This document shows, one piece after another, positions 1-8,610 of a DNA stretch of 64,000 nt. Source of the DNA: Maricaulis sp947259345 (GTDB lineage Bacteria > Pseudomonadota > Alphaproteobacteria > Caulobacterales > Maricaulaceae); assembly GCA_965217205.1 (NCBI GenBank), contig OZ244254.1, positions 1,054,001 to 1,118,000 of the forward strand, written 5' to 3'. The position numbers were made by a program, and so were the translations under genes. The stretch's first letter is position 1; each line of letters opens with the position of its first letter. The notes below the pieces were generated by a model, which worked only from the letters and a program-made list of their open reading frames with translations, had not been told where the DNA came from and searched no databases.

Positions 1-1108
1 GCGGATTGGAGATCGCCGGAATGAAGACGAGCTGCAGGTCGGGCAGGTCTTCGGCATGGGCGGATTTGATGAAGGCGCCGCCCTGGACCGGATTGACCGT
101 GAAGGGGCCGTCACCGCGCAGCGCCCAGCGTCCGACCATATACATGTGATGAGGCAGGGAGCGGATCGAATTGCCGATCGAGGTCGCCGAATGGGTCCAG
201 ACCTGTGCCGTGACATCGAGATGGTCCTGCAAATTCTTGCCGACACCGGGCAGGTCATGTTCGACGCTGACACCGGCCGCGCGCAATTCGTCAGCCGGGC
301 CGACGCCGGACAGGAGCAGGGTTTGCGGTGAGTTGATCGCGCCGCCGGAGAGGATAACTTCCTTGCCGGCATTGAGCGTGCGGATCTCGCCTTCAATCTC
401 GACCTCGACGCCGGTCGCGCGACCATTCTCGATCACCACGCGATGCACCAGGGCGCCGGTCTGGACCGAGCAATTCTCGCGTTCCAGCGCGGGTCGCAGA
501 AAGGCATCGGCGGCCGAGCAGCGCTTATTGCCGCGCTGGGTGACCTGGTAAGGCCCGAAGCCTTCCTGGCTCGGCCCGTTGAAGTCGTCATTGCGCTTGT
601 ATTGCAGCTGATCGGCGGCTTTCAGGAAGTCCTCGGTCAGCGGGTTCAGCGGCTTGATATCCTGGACCCAGAGCGGACCACCCGTACCGTGCAATTCGCT
701 TTCGCCACGGGTCTGGTGCTGGACGTCCTTGAAGGCGGGCAGGGCATTCTCCCAACCCCAGCCTTCGGCACCGTATTCGCGCTCCCACTCGTCGTAATTC
801 TCCGGCGCGCCGCGCATGTAATGCATGGCATTGATGGAGGAGGAGCCGCCCAGCGTCTTGCCGCGAGGCCAATGCAGGACGCGGTCGTTCAGGTGTTTTT
901 GCGGCTCGGTCCAATAGCCCCAATTGAACTGCTCGCCGGTGACCGCGTATTGCAGCAGCATCGGTGTGCGGATGATCGGGGAATTGTCACTGCCGCCGGC
1001 TTCCAGAACCAGTACCGAGACCGACGGGTCCCGGGACAGGCGCTCGGCTACGGTGCAGCCGGCCGACCCGGCACCACAGATGATGTAGTCGAAATCAGTT
1101 TTGCTCAT
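1..1108 (-). CDS. GMC-family FAD oxidoreductase (choline dehydrogenase-like), partial
   Basis: The reading frame runs off the left edge, so about 369 N-terminal codons are present and the C-terminus, with the usual catalytic His region, is missing. The start MSKTDFDYIICGAGSAG carries the FAD-binding GxGxxG at residues 9-14. Next comes the GMC signature GGSSSINAMHYMRG, and later a second signature, GAINSPQTLLLSGVGP. Members oxidise alcohols with FAD; the substrate (choline, an aliphatic alcohol or other) cannot be read here. The ATG lies inside the end of the upstream serine hydrolase gene (14-base overlap), which implies translational coupling and one transcript. Confidence 0.9.
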   Translation of the reverse strand, partial: MSKTDFDYIICGAGSAGCTVAERLSRDPSVSVLVLEAGGSDNSPIIRTPMLLQYAVTGEQFNWGYWTEPQKHLNDRVLHWPRGKTLGGSSSINAMHYMRGAPENYDEWEREYGAEGWGWENALPAFKDVQHQTRGESELHGTGGPLWVQDIKPLNPLTEDFLKAADQLQYKRNDDFNGPSQEGFGPYQVTQRGNKRCSAADAFLRPALERENCSVQTGALVHRVVIENGRATGVEVEIEGEIRTLNAGKEVILSGGAINSPQTLLLSGVGPADELRAAGVSVEHDLPGVGKNLQDHLDVTAQVWTHSATSIGNSIRSLPHHMYMVGRWALRGDGPFTVNPVQGGAFIKSAHAEDLPDLQLVFIPAISNP

Positions 1109-2348
1109 CATCCGCCTCCATGCCGGTATCGACATCGATCGGGTCGCCGAAATGGGCGGCGAGGGCGCGCATGGCGGTGATGGATTCCTCGGTGCGACCG
1201 CCCCATTCCGTGTCAGCCGCGGTGCGGGCAATCACGATATTGCGGCGCTCATCGACCCAGACATACTGGCCGTAAACGCCGGCCATGAAGTATTCGCCGT
1301 CATGGTTCTCCGGCACCCAGAAGTGCAGGCCATAGCCGCGATGGGCGTAAACCGAATCCGGCCCGGCTTCCTGGAAGGGCGCATTGGGGCGCGTGGCCTG
1401 GCGGACCCAGCCTTCCGGCAGCAGGCGCTCGCCATTCCAGACCCCGTCCTGCAGGTAGAACTGGCCGAAGCGGGCATAGTCCTCAAGCGTCGCATTGAGG
1501 CAGCAATAGCCGATCGCCATGCCGTTCTGGCCCGGGATGTTCTGATTCCAATAGGCCTCACCGGTCATGCCCAACGGGGTCCAGATGCGTTCTTCGACGA
1601 CGCCCGCAAGCGTGTCGTTATAGACGCCGCGCACGACAGCGGAGAGGACCTGGGTATTGGCGCTGACATAGTGAAGGTCTTCACCGGCAGTGCGATTGCG
1701 TTCGATTTCGCTGACCAGGCGGTCGATATTCTGGCCGTAGATATTGGCGCCGAGGAAAAGTCGGCGAATGTCCGAATTCGGGGCATTGTAATCTTCCTCG
1801 AAATCCATCCCGGCTGACATCATGAGAAGGTGGCGCAGTGTGGTGTCGCCATAATCGCTGCCGCCATATTGCGGCGCGAACATTTCCGCGCTCTGGTCGA
1901 GATTGGCGATGCGTCCGTCCTGCATGGCCATGGCGATCAGGGTGGCGACGAAACTCTTGCCGACCGACCAGGAGGTGTGACGTGTGTCGGCATCGGCCCC
2001 GAGGCGGTAGGTCTCGTAAACGACCTCGCCATCATGCAGCACCATCAGGCCGGTTGTATCACTGTCGGCCATCCAGTCATCGATCGTGCGATCCGTGTCG
2101 CCGAAACGGTAGCCAACCGAAACCGGCTGAAGATTTCTCCCCAGATGGGTGGCCGATTCGGATGGATTGATCGCGCGATAGGGGAAAACCTCCCCCATGT
2201 TCGAAAATGTTTCCACGAGGCGTTCAGGCTGTGTCGCTGCCTGGATCTCCGCTGGTGAATAGTCCGACCAGGGGCGGTAGAACCAGCCCGCAGCCGACAC
2301 GGCGATTGCCGCAAGAATCACGACTAAACCGATGATAAGTTTCTTCAT
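1095..2348 (-). CDS. Serine hydrolase, class C beta-lactamase/esterase family
   Basis: A 417-residue protein with an N-terminal hydrophobic segment (MKKLIIGLVVILAAIAVSAA), so exported or membrane anchored. It has the SxxK motif (SVGK in TSWSVGKSF), a Y-x-x-N-like element (YVSANT) and an HRG triad near the C-terminus in place of KTG. This is the pattern of class C beta-lactamase-like esterases and peptidases. The start at 2348 is chosen over an upstream in-frame start because a GGGAG Shine-Dalgarno sits just before it and the signal segment begins there. It overlaps the downstream GMC oxidoreductase gene. The substrate is unknown; a true antibiotic beta-lactamase role is unlikely on motif grounds. 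Confidence 0.85.
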   Translation of the reverse strand: MKKLIIGLVVILAAIAVSAAGWFYRPWSDYSPAEIQAATQPERLVETFSNMGEVFPYRAINPSESATHLGRNLQPVSVGYRFGDTDRTIDDWMADSDTTGLMVLHDGEVVYETYRLGADADTRHTSWSVGKSFVATLIAMAMQDGRIANLDQSAEMFAPQYGGSDYGDTTLRHLLMMSAGMDFEEDYNAPNSDIRRLFLGANIYGQNIDRLVSEIERNRTAGEDLHYVSANTQVLSAVVRGVYNDTLAGVVEERIWTPLGMTGEAYWNQNIPGQNGMAIGYCCLNATLEDYARFGQFYLQDGVWNGERLLPEGWVRQATRPNAPFQEAGPDSVYAHRGYGLHFWVPENHDGEYFMAGVYGQYVWVDERRNIVIARTAADTEWGGRTEESITAMRALAAHFGDPIDVDTGMEADDEQN

Positions 2349-2509
2349 TTTTCTCCCCATGACAGCGATTTGAACGCTGTTCACTGAATAAGGTATCAGA
2401 GTTGGGACAGGAGAAAAGGGTGAGATTTTCGCCGGAAATTCAAATCACTGGGTGAGGTATCCGTGCATCAGGCCGGGCATGATTTTTGCGGTCTTGGGAT
2501 AAACCGGCT

Positions 2510-2521
2510 GACAGCGCTGTC
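2510..2521. promoter_or_regulatory. Perfect 12-bp palindrome upstream of TonB receptor
   Basis: GACAGCGCTGTC is a perfect palindrome 75 bases upstream of the receptor ATG, in the gap shared with the divergent serine hydrolase. It could be an operator, but a 12-bp palindrome can occur by chance and no regulator gene lies nearby. Confidence 0.25.
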
Positions 2522-2595
2522 GAGCGGTGTTCATATATTGGATAGATGCGCGGAAAGGTTGGCTAATAAAACCGCGCCACAGGGGAGAAATTCCA

Positions 2596-5316
2596 ATGAA
2601 AATGTTTTCCAAAGCTGTCGCGATGGGCACGACAGCGATTCTGACCGGGCTTTTTGCAGGTAGTGCAATGGCTCAGGTTGACGTGATTACCGTCACCTCC
2701 CAGAAGCGCGAGCAGACGCTTCAGGACACGCCGGTTTCCGTCGCCGTCGTTACCGGCGCGCAGATCGAGCAGTCGCAGATCCGCGACGCTGCGGATCTTC
2801 AGACGCTGGTGCCGGCATTGCGCGTTTCCGAGTTCGCGACCTCGACCAATACCGAATTCAACCTGCGCGGCATCGGCACATCGAGCTTCAACCCGGGCCT
2901 CGAGCCGTCGGTTGGTGTCTTCATCGATGGCGTCTATCGCCCGCGCTCCGGCTCCGCGATCAACGATTTGATGTCGGTTGAGCGCGTCGAGGTCATCCGT
3001 GGCCCGCAGTCCACCATCTTCGGCCGCAACACCCCGGCCGGCGTGGTCAGCGTCATTACGATGGCTCCGGACTTCGATTTCAATTATGCCGGTGAAGTGA
3101 CCGTCGGCAATTTCGGCATGCGTCAGGCACGCGGCACGGTGACCGGGCCTCTCGGCGATAACATCGCCTTCCGCCTGGACGGGAATGTCCACCAGAATGA
3201 CGGCTATATCGAAGTCGTGGATGGCCGTGAGGCCAATAACCGCGACCGGATGAGCTTCCGGGGTCAGCTGCTTTTCAATCCGAGCGACAATACCGAAGTC
3301 CGCATCATCGCCGACTGGGGTGACATCAACGAGAATTGCTGTGCGGCTCCGTTTGCCTTCTATGATCCGATCGATCTCGCGGCCCTGGTCGGCCTTGGCG
3401 GCACCGCGGTGCCGGCCGATCCGAATGGCGGCGATCGCATCGCGATCGATGGCGATCTCAATACCGAGCTTGTCACGCAGGGTATCTCCGCTGAAATCGA
3501 GCATGATTTCGACGGCTTTACCTTTACCTCGATCACGGCCTTCCGGAATTATGACGAGGACCAGATTTTCGACGCCGACTTCTCGGACCTCGATCTGGTC
3601 AGCCTGCGTTCGATCCAAAACCAGTATGACAGCTTCACCCAGGAATTCCGCCTGACCTCGACCGGCGACAATATGGTCGACTGGATGGTCGGTGGTTTCT
3701 ACTATAATAACGAGCTGAACTATGCGAACTCGACGCCTTATGGTGCCGATGCGCGGGCCTTCTTCGATGCGGCTTCGGCCCCGTCAGTGGCTGATCTCGT
3801 TGCTTCCTTCGGCCTGCCGGCCGGTACGGGTGGCGTGTCGCTCCTTGAAGTCTTCCTCAATATGAACCAGGCCGCCGGCGTGGGGGCATTCGTGCCACTC
3901 GCATCGGGTAATGGTGCTCTGCCGACGACTCCGGCGGAAGGTTTCGTTTCGACCCAGCACGGTCTGATCTCCGAGAGCTACCAGTACAATACCAATGCCT
4001 GGTCGGCCTTCGGTCAGTTTGACTGGCACGTTACCGACCAGTTCACGGTGACTCTGGGTGGTCGCTATTCCGATGAAGACAAGGACATGACCACGGCGAT
4101 CAACCAGCCGGGTCCGCTGTCAGCCTTCTCCTTCGTGGATCTGGCCCAGGATCTGCGCCTGGTGACGCCGGGCACGTGTGATCCGGGTCTCTTCCCGGTC
4201 GTGGGTGGTGATGCCTGTGCCTATCTGGTGCCGTCCATCCTCTTCGGTCAGGCCCAGGCCGAGGCGCTCGGTGGCGATCCAACGCTGCTGAACACGCTGC
4301 TGGCGCTCGGTATTTCGCCGACCTCGCCCCTGACAGAGGCCCAGGCGTCCAATCCGGCGCTGAACCCGCTGCTGGGCTTCACGGCCTTCCAGAATTTCCC
4401 GCCGGTCAATGCGGGCAATTTCCCGACCTCGCGGAACGACACCAATTTCTCGGGCAATATCATCCTGTCCTATGATGTGTCGGATACGTTCAACGTCTAT
4501 GCGAGCTATGCCACGGGCTTCAAGCCGGGCGGTTTCAACGTCTCGACCAATGCCGCCTTCACCGGTGTCTTCGAGTTCGAGGAAGAAACGGCCGAGAGCT
4601 TCGAGATCGGGGCCAAGGGCTCGCTTGATGGCGGCCGCTTTGTCTACGCCATGGCGTATTTCAACCAGGAAGTGACCGACTTCCAGACCAATAACTTCGT
4701 CGGCAATGGCTTCGCGCTTGAGAATGCCGGTTCCATCGAAGTTTCCGGCCTCGAGTTTGAAGGCCAGTGGGCACCGTCGGACAATCTCCTGATCACCGGT
4801 GGTTTCACCTATCTGTTCGACAGCAAGTATGGCGAGTATCTCTACGCACCTTGCCCGGACAGCTTCGATGCGACCGATCCGAACTTCGCGCTGTGTGTCC
4901 CGGGTGCCGAGCGCACCAATGGCGCTGGCGTGACAGCCCTGTTCAATGACCTCTCCGGTCGTGATCGCGGCAATTCGGAATTCCTCGGCGCGCTGACCGC
5001 GACCTATACCCATCCGGTTGGCGAGGGCATGGAAATGTCCTGGCGCGGCGAGATGAACCATGTGTCGGATTTCTCCCACACGACCAGCCAGGATCCGCGC
5101 CCCTTCGCGAACCAGGATGGCTTCCAGCTCTATAATGCCTCGATCACCCTTGGTGCCGAAGATGGTGGCTGGGCGCTCCAGGTCTGGGGCCGGAACATCT
5201 TTGACGAGCAGTACACCAAGGGTGGCTTCCCGTCGGTCGGTTATCTGGGCACCAGCTATAACGCCTATCCGGGTGATCCGCAGACCTACGGTGTCACCTT
5301 GCGTGTTCGCGGCTAG
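2596..5316 (+). CDS. TonB-dependent outer membrane receptor
   Basis: A 906-residue outer membrane receptor. The ATG at 2596 follows an AGGGGAG ribosome site and begins a signal peptide ending AMA before Q. A TonB-box-like stretch (DVITVTSQKRE) follows, then a plug domain with VGVFIDGVYR and VERVEVIRGPQSTIFGRN, then a long beta-barrel. It resembles the large TonB receptor family of Caulobacterales/sphingomonads that imports diverse nutrients, so the ligand cannot be named. The last residue is Gly rather than the usual aromatic. A strong terminator follows. The longer frame from 2527 lacks a ribosome site and would bury the signal peptide. Confidence 0.93.
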   Translation: MKMFSKAVAMGTTAILTGLFAGSAMAQVDVITVTSQKREQTLQDTPVSVAVVTGAQIEQSQIRDAADLQTLVPALRVSEFATSTNTEFNLRGIGTSSFNPGLEPSVGVFIDGVYRPRSGSAINDLMSVERVEVIRGPQSTIFGRNTPAGVVSVITMAPDFDFNYAGEVTVGNFGMRQARGTVTGPLGDNIAFRLDGNVHQNDGYIEVVDGREANNRDRMSFRGQLLFNPSDNTEVRIIADWGDINENCCAAPFAFYDPIDLAALVGLGGTAVPADPNGGDRIAIDGDLNTELVTQGISAEIEHDFDGFTFTSITAFRNYDEDQIFDADFSDLDLVSLRSIQNQYDSFTQEFRLTSTGDNMVDWMVGGFYYNNELNYANSTPYGADARAFFDAASAPSVADLVASFGLPAGTGGVSLLEVFLNMNQAAGVGAFVPLASGNGALPTTPAEGFVSTQHGLISESYQYNTNAWSAFGQFDWHVTDQFTVTLGGRYSDEDKDMTTAINQPGPLSAFSFVDLAQDLRLVTPGTCDPGLFPVVGGDACAYLVPSILFGQAQAEALGGDPTLLNTLLALGISPTSPLTEAQASNPALNPLLGFTAFQNFPPVNAGNFPTSRNDTNFSGNIILSYDVSDTFNVYASYATGFKPGGFNVSTNAAFTGVFEFEEETAESFEIGAKGSLDGGRFVYAMAYFNQEVTDFQTNNFVGNGFALENAGSIEVSGLEFEGQWAPSDNLLITGGFTYLFDSKYGEYLYAPCPDSFDATDPNFALCVPGAERTNGAGVTALFNDLSGRDRGNSEFLGALTATYTHPVGEGMEMSWRGEMNHVSDFSHTTSQDPRPFANQDGFQLYNASITLGAEDGGWALQVWGRNIFDEQYTKGGFPSVGYLGTSYNAYPGDPQTYGVTLRVRG

Positions 5317-5345
5317 TGAACGGCGTTCAAATAAGCGTATGATGG

Positions 5346-5376
5346 CGGGCGGGATCCTTTGGGTCCCGCCCGTTTT
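5346..5376 (+). terminator. Rho-independent terminator after TonB receptor
   Basis: A 12-bp stem (CGGGCGGGATCC with GGGTCCCGCCCG, one G-T wobble) and a TTT loop, followed by TTTT, 30 bases after the receptor stop codon. Confidence 0.85.
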
Positions 5377-5396
5377 CGTATGACACGGAGCCTGTC

Positions 5397-5825
5397 ATGG
5401 GACTTGCCCTGCTTTTGATCGGGTCCATCCTCGGCGTCAGCGCCATGGTGTTTTTCAATGCGCGTCTCGGTATCAGTACCCAGGCGCGTCTCGCTGATCT
5501 CGATGAGGCCGTCGCGCGGCTGGATGCGGACCGGGTTGGATTTGAAGCTGCTGACGCGGTTTTGGCCAAGGACGGACAGGGCGCCCTGGTCGCCTCGCGC
5601 GATGGCGATTGCCTGGGCCTTCTCGTGGCGCGCGGCAGTGATTTCGTGATCCGCTATCTGACACCGGGCACGATCCGCGATGTCAGTGCCGAGGGCGAGA
5701 CGGGCCTGAGAGTCCGGTTGAACGATTTCGTCTTCGCGCCGGCGCACCTGGAATTTGAGACCGCCGAGATCGCCAGTGCCTGGCATGACAAGCTCAGCGC
5801 ACTGGCACAGCCGGGGAGGGCCTGA
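5397..5825 (+). CDS. Small membrane-anchored hypothetical protein
   Basis: A 142-residue protein with one N-terminal transmembrane segment (MGLALLLIGSILGVSAMVFF), then a short helical stretch and a soluble domain of mixed character (residues 45-135). I do not recognise a family. CGGAG precedes the ATG. The stop is 2 bases before the start of the fatty acid hydroxylase gene, so the two are probably cotranscribed. Confidence 0.7.
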   Translation: MGLALLLIGSILGVSAMVFFNARLGISTQARLADLDEAVARLDADRVGFEAADAVLAKDGQGALVASRDGDCLGLLVARGSDFVIRYLTPGTIRDVSAEGETGLRVRLNDFVFAPAHLEFETAEIASAWHDKLSALAQPGRA

Positions 5826-5827
5826 GC

Positions 5828-6787
5828 ATGGACGTGCCGGCGTTTGTCGAGACCTGGAATCCCATCACTCTGGCGATTCCGTTTTTCACCATTTCCGTCT
5901 TTGCCGAGATGGTGCATGCGCGCCTGACGGGGAAGACCCGGTTCGAGACCCGAGATTCGGCCGCCAGCCTTGTCATGGGGCTGGGCAATAATGTGTCCAG
6001 CATCATTTTCGGCCTGGTCCTGGGCGGTTGGTCGGTCTTCGTCTATGAGCACCGGCTGATGGACATTTCCTTCGCCTGGTGGGTGTGGGTGATCGCCATC
6101 TTCCTCGACGATTTCCTGTATTACTGGTCGCACCGCTTCGCCCACACCGTACGCTGGTTCTGGGCCGATCATGTGGTCCATCATTCCTCGCAGCACTACA
6201 ATCTGACCACCGCCTTGCGGCAGCCCTGGATCAGTCCTTTCACACTGAAATTTCTGTGGCTGGGCTCGGCCATGGTCTTTCTCGGCTTCCATCCGGCCCT
6301 GGTCGCCTTTGTTGGCGCGCTGAACCTGATCTACCAGTTCTGGATTCATACCGAGGCGATCAAGAAATGCCCGGCCTGGTTCGAGGCGGTGTTCAACACG
6401 CCCTCGCATCACCGGGTCCATCATGCCACCAATCCGCTCTATCTGGACCGCAATTATGCGGGCATTTTCATCATCTGGGACAAGATGTTCGGGACATTCC
6501 AGGCCGAGCTGGAGGATGAGCCCTGCCGCTATGGCATCGTCAAGAATCTGGGCACCTACAACCCGCTCAAGATCTGCCTGCATGAATGGCTGGCGATCGT
6601 GAAGGACATGGCGGGCGCGAAGTCGGCAAAGCATGCCGTGATGTATCTGGTCGCGCCGCCCGGCTGGTCGCCGGATGGCTCGCGGGAGACCTCATCCCAG
6701 ATCCTCGCCCGCTGGAAAGCGCGGCAGGGGGTGGGTGAAGTGGAGAGTGGCAAGGCCCCGACGGCGCCCCCCGAGGCGGCGGAATAG
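5828..6787 (+). CDS. Sterol desaturase / fatty acid hydroxylase family membrane protein
   Basis: A 319-residue integral membrane diiron enzyme candidate. The histidine boxes of the family are present: HRFAH (HxxxH), HVVHHSSQH (HxxHH) and HRVHH late in the protein, spaced between hydrophobic helices. Such enzymes hydroxylate or desaturate lipids, sterols or carotenoids with O2. The product here is unknown; bacterial members act for example on ornithine lipids or carotenoids. GGGGAGGG directly upstream supports the start. It follows a small membrane protein gene by 2 bases. The C-terminal 35 residues are Pro/Ala/Glu-rich and probably disordered. Confidence 0.88.
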   Translation: MDVPAFVETWNPITLAIPFFTISVFAEMVHARLTGKTRFETRDSAASLVMGLGNNVSSIIFGLVLGGWSVFVYEHRLMDISFAWWVWVIAIFLDDFLYYWSHRFAHTVRWFWADHVVHHSSQHYNLTTALRQPWISPFTLKFLWLGSAMVFLGFHPALVAFVGALNLIYQFWIHTEAIKKCPAWFEAVFNTPSHHRVHHATNPLYLDRNYAGIFIIWDKMFGTFQAELEDEPCRYGIVKNLGTYNPLKICLHEWLAIVKDMAGAKSAKHAVMYLVAPPGWSPDGSRETSSQILARWKARQGVGEVESGKAPTAPPEAAE

Positions 6788-6818
6788 GGCAACTTATCCC
6801 TGTTGCGTGCTCCACAAA

Positions 6819-6922
6819 CGTCATCCTGACGCAAGTCAGGACCCAGTTTCGCAGGCCCGATTTCGCCAATCCCGGCAACAGCTTGCGTCTCCTACTGGGT
6901 CCCGGCCTGCGCCGGGATGACG
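6819..6922. repeat. Dispersed palindromic repeat, copy 1
   Basis: A 104-base element bounded by CGTCATCC and GGATGACG. Nested inside are TGAC/GTCA, then GGACCCAGT pairing with ACTGGGTCC, then CGGC/GCCGG. The right half (CTGGGTCCCGGC ... CCGGGATGAC) recurs at about 13378-13430 and 33950-34005, so this is one family. It lies between genes, as the other copies do. Confidence 0.75.
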
Positions 6923-7175
6923 GTGTGTGGGGCGGGAATTTTCACAAAACTTATCCGCACCCCCTCCGCCATGCGGGATAATGCTCGCGGTTTTCGGGAT
7001 GGGAGGCACGGGCCCTGTCACTTGTGCCCGGAAACGAGCGGAGCCTGTCCGCGTGTCGGGGATGACATCCCGGCGCTCCGGCAGGGCGTGCGACCAGGTC
7101 GCGGGGCACTAAACGACCGACCCCATCTACCTGGCGTGTTGGAATCGGGGTGGAGACAGCCCGGGAAAACTCCGC

Positions 7176-7251
7176 AAGCGGGATGCCGAGGACACCACGG
7201 ACACCGCAGACCAGCCACACGGACACCCCGGTGTCCGCCGGCATCCCGCTT
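7176..7251. repeat. Long imperfect inverted repeat
   Basis: AAGCGGGATGCCGAGGACACC at 7176-7196 (shown as AAGCGGGATGCC plus GAGGACACC) is matched on the opposite strand by 7230-7251 (GGTGTCC then GCCGGCATCCCGCTT) with a single one-base bulge. The 33-base spacer carries repeated GGACACC units. No poly-T follows, so it is not a plain terminator. Confidence 0.7.
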
Positions 7252-7359
7252 CCTCCCACCTCCGCCGCAATCGCGTGCGGAGCCGGGCGCGTTCCGGTTT
7301 CGCGATCACAAACCGGATTCCCTCTTGCCAAAAACGGGAATATGACTCACGTTTGTGTT

Positions 7360-7374
7360 GTGAACATTGTTCAC
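7360..7374. promoter_or_regulatory. Perfect palindrome, candidate operator of the ferritin-like gene
   Basis: GTGAAC-ATT-GTTCAC is a perfect 15-bp inverted repeat 70 bases upstream of the ferritin-like ORF. Its size and symmetry fit a dimeric helix-turn-helix repressor (TetR type, for example). The binding protein is not encoded next to it. Confidence 0.5.
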
Positions 7375-7443
7375 CAAAGCGCTGTATGCGATAAACGCAC
7401 ACGCACGAGACACGTTTGGTCGCTCCTGGGGAGGTAACGCGCC

Positions 7444-8535
7444 ATGGCATCGCTTCGCGAGCTCTATCCGATGCCGGATATCGACAAGCACTGGTCGGTT
7501 CCGGAACAGTTCAACGCCACCTTCGATTTCGAATATGACGACGGTCGCTCGACGCTCATGCACCTTTACCAGAAGGGCAAGGACATGCAGTGGGATGCGG
7601 TCAATCGCATCGACTGGAGCCTCGAGCTCGACCCGGAAAACCCGATGCAATTGCCCGATGAAGGCATTGCGCTGCACGGCTCTCCGATGTGGGAGAAGAT
7701 GACGAAGAAGGAACGCATCGAGTTCCGCCGTCACGCCCAAGCCTGGAATATCTCGCAATTCATGCAGGGCGAGCAGGCTGCACTGATCTGTGCTGCGAAG
7801 ATTGTGGAATCCGTGCCGGATCTCGACGCGAAATTCTACGCCGCGACCCAGGTCATGGACGAGGCCCGCCATGTCGAGGCCTACAAGAATCTGATGAAGA
7901 AGTTCGGCGTCGCCTATCCGATGACCGAACCGCTGCGCCAGCTGGTCGACCAGGCCTTGCGCGACAGCCGCTGGGACTTCACCTATCTGGCCATGCAGGT
8001 CGTCATCGAGGGGCTGGCCCTGGCCGCCTTCGGCACGATCCGTGATCTCGCCCAGAACCCGCTGGCCAAGATGGTCAATGCCTATGTGATGGAAGACGAG
8101 GCGCGCCATGTTGCCTTTGGTCGCCTGTCACTGCGCGATTTCTACCCGCACCTGACCCAGGCCGAGCGCGATGAGCGCGAGGAATTCCTGGTCGAGGCCT
8201 GCTATCACATGCGTGATCGTTTCCAGGCGCGGGAAGTCTATGAAGTCATGGGCTTGCCGGTCGAGGAATGCGTCGCCTGGGCCGAGCAGTCCGAAATGAA
8301 CAAGCTTTTCCGCACGCTTCTCTTCCAGCGTATCGTGCCTGTGGTGAAGGATATCGGCCTGTGGGGTCCGAAGATCCAGGCCGCCTATGCGGATATGGGC
8401 GTCCTGCATTATGCCGACCAGGATCTCGATGCTCTGGCCAAGCAGGACGAGGAAATCGCCCGCGAATTGGACACAGTGAAGCACCAGGATGTGCGCACGG
8501 CCTATGTCAACGCCGTCGCCGGCGCGGCCGAGTAG
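7444..8535 (+). CDS. Ferritin-like diiron-carboxylate protein
   Basis: A 363-residue, largely helical protein. Two ferritin-like half-sites are visible: QGEQAAL then DEARHVEAY (about residues 118-145), and VIEGLAL then EDEARHVAFG (about 182-222). The paired Glu plus ExxH ligands are those of diiron oxidases/oxygenases (ferritin-like superfamily, near R2/AurF-type proteins). It probably acts in the cytoplasm with O2; the substrate is unknown. GGGGAGG precedes the ATG. It is monocistronic, with a palindromic operator candidate upstream and a terminator downstream that it shares with the convergent regulator gene. Confidence 0.85.
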   Translation: MASLRELYPMPDIDKHWSVPEQFNATFDFEYDDGRSTLMHLYQKGKDMQWDAVNRIDWSLELDPENPMQLPDEGIALHGSPMWEKMTKKERIEFRRHAQAWNISQFMQGEQAALICAAKIVESVPDLDAKFYAATQVMDEARHVEAYKNLMKKFGVAYPMTEPLRQLVDQALRDSRWDFTYLAMQVVIEGLALAAFGTIRDLAQNPLAKMVNAYVMEDEARHVAFGRLSLRDFYPHLTQAERDEREEFLVEACYHMRDRFQAREVYEVMGLPVEECVAWAEQSEMNKLFRTLLFQRIVPVVKDIGLWGPKIQAAYADMGVLHYADQDLDALAKQDEEIARELDTVKHQDVRTAYVNAVAGAAE

Positions 8536-8566
8536 AAGCGGTCACCTCACACGTTATCCCGGACTG

Positions 8567-8593
8567 GGGCTCCGCATCCTGCGGGGCCCTTTT
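8567..8593 (+). terminator. Rho-independent terminator
   Basis: Stem GGGCTCCGCA with TGCGGGGCCC (one G-T pair), loop TCC, then TTTT. It sits between the convergent ferritin-like and ScfR-like genes. Confidence 0.75.
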
Positions 8594-8610
8594 CTATTGG
8601 GGTGTCTCCC

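Larger units (their letters stand above)
6788..7443. other. Gene-free interval with repeats and a promoter region
   Basis: Open frames here are short, overlap on both strands and show no protein-like composition. The interval holds a dispersed palindromic repeat (6819-6922), a GGGATG-A-CATCCC palindrome (about 7059-7071), a long imperfect inverted repeat (7176-7251) and a 15-bp perfect palindrome (7360-7374) in the promoter region of the ferritin-like gene. I see no tRNA or known riboswitch. Confidence 0.7.

Noticed and set aside
1095..2348. Serine hydrolase as an antibiotic-resistance beta-lactamase
   Set aside because: It has SxxK, but the third motif is HRG-like rather than KTG, and the context is metabolic.
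6917..7437. Overlapping short ORFs (for example 6917-7345, 7150-7437, 6951-7331)
   Set aside because: They overlap one another on both strands, contain repeats, and have Pro/Arg-rich shadow composition without a ribosome site.
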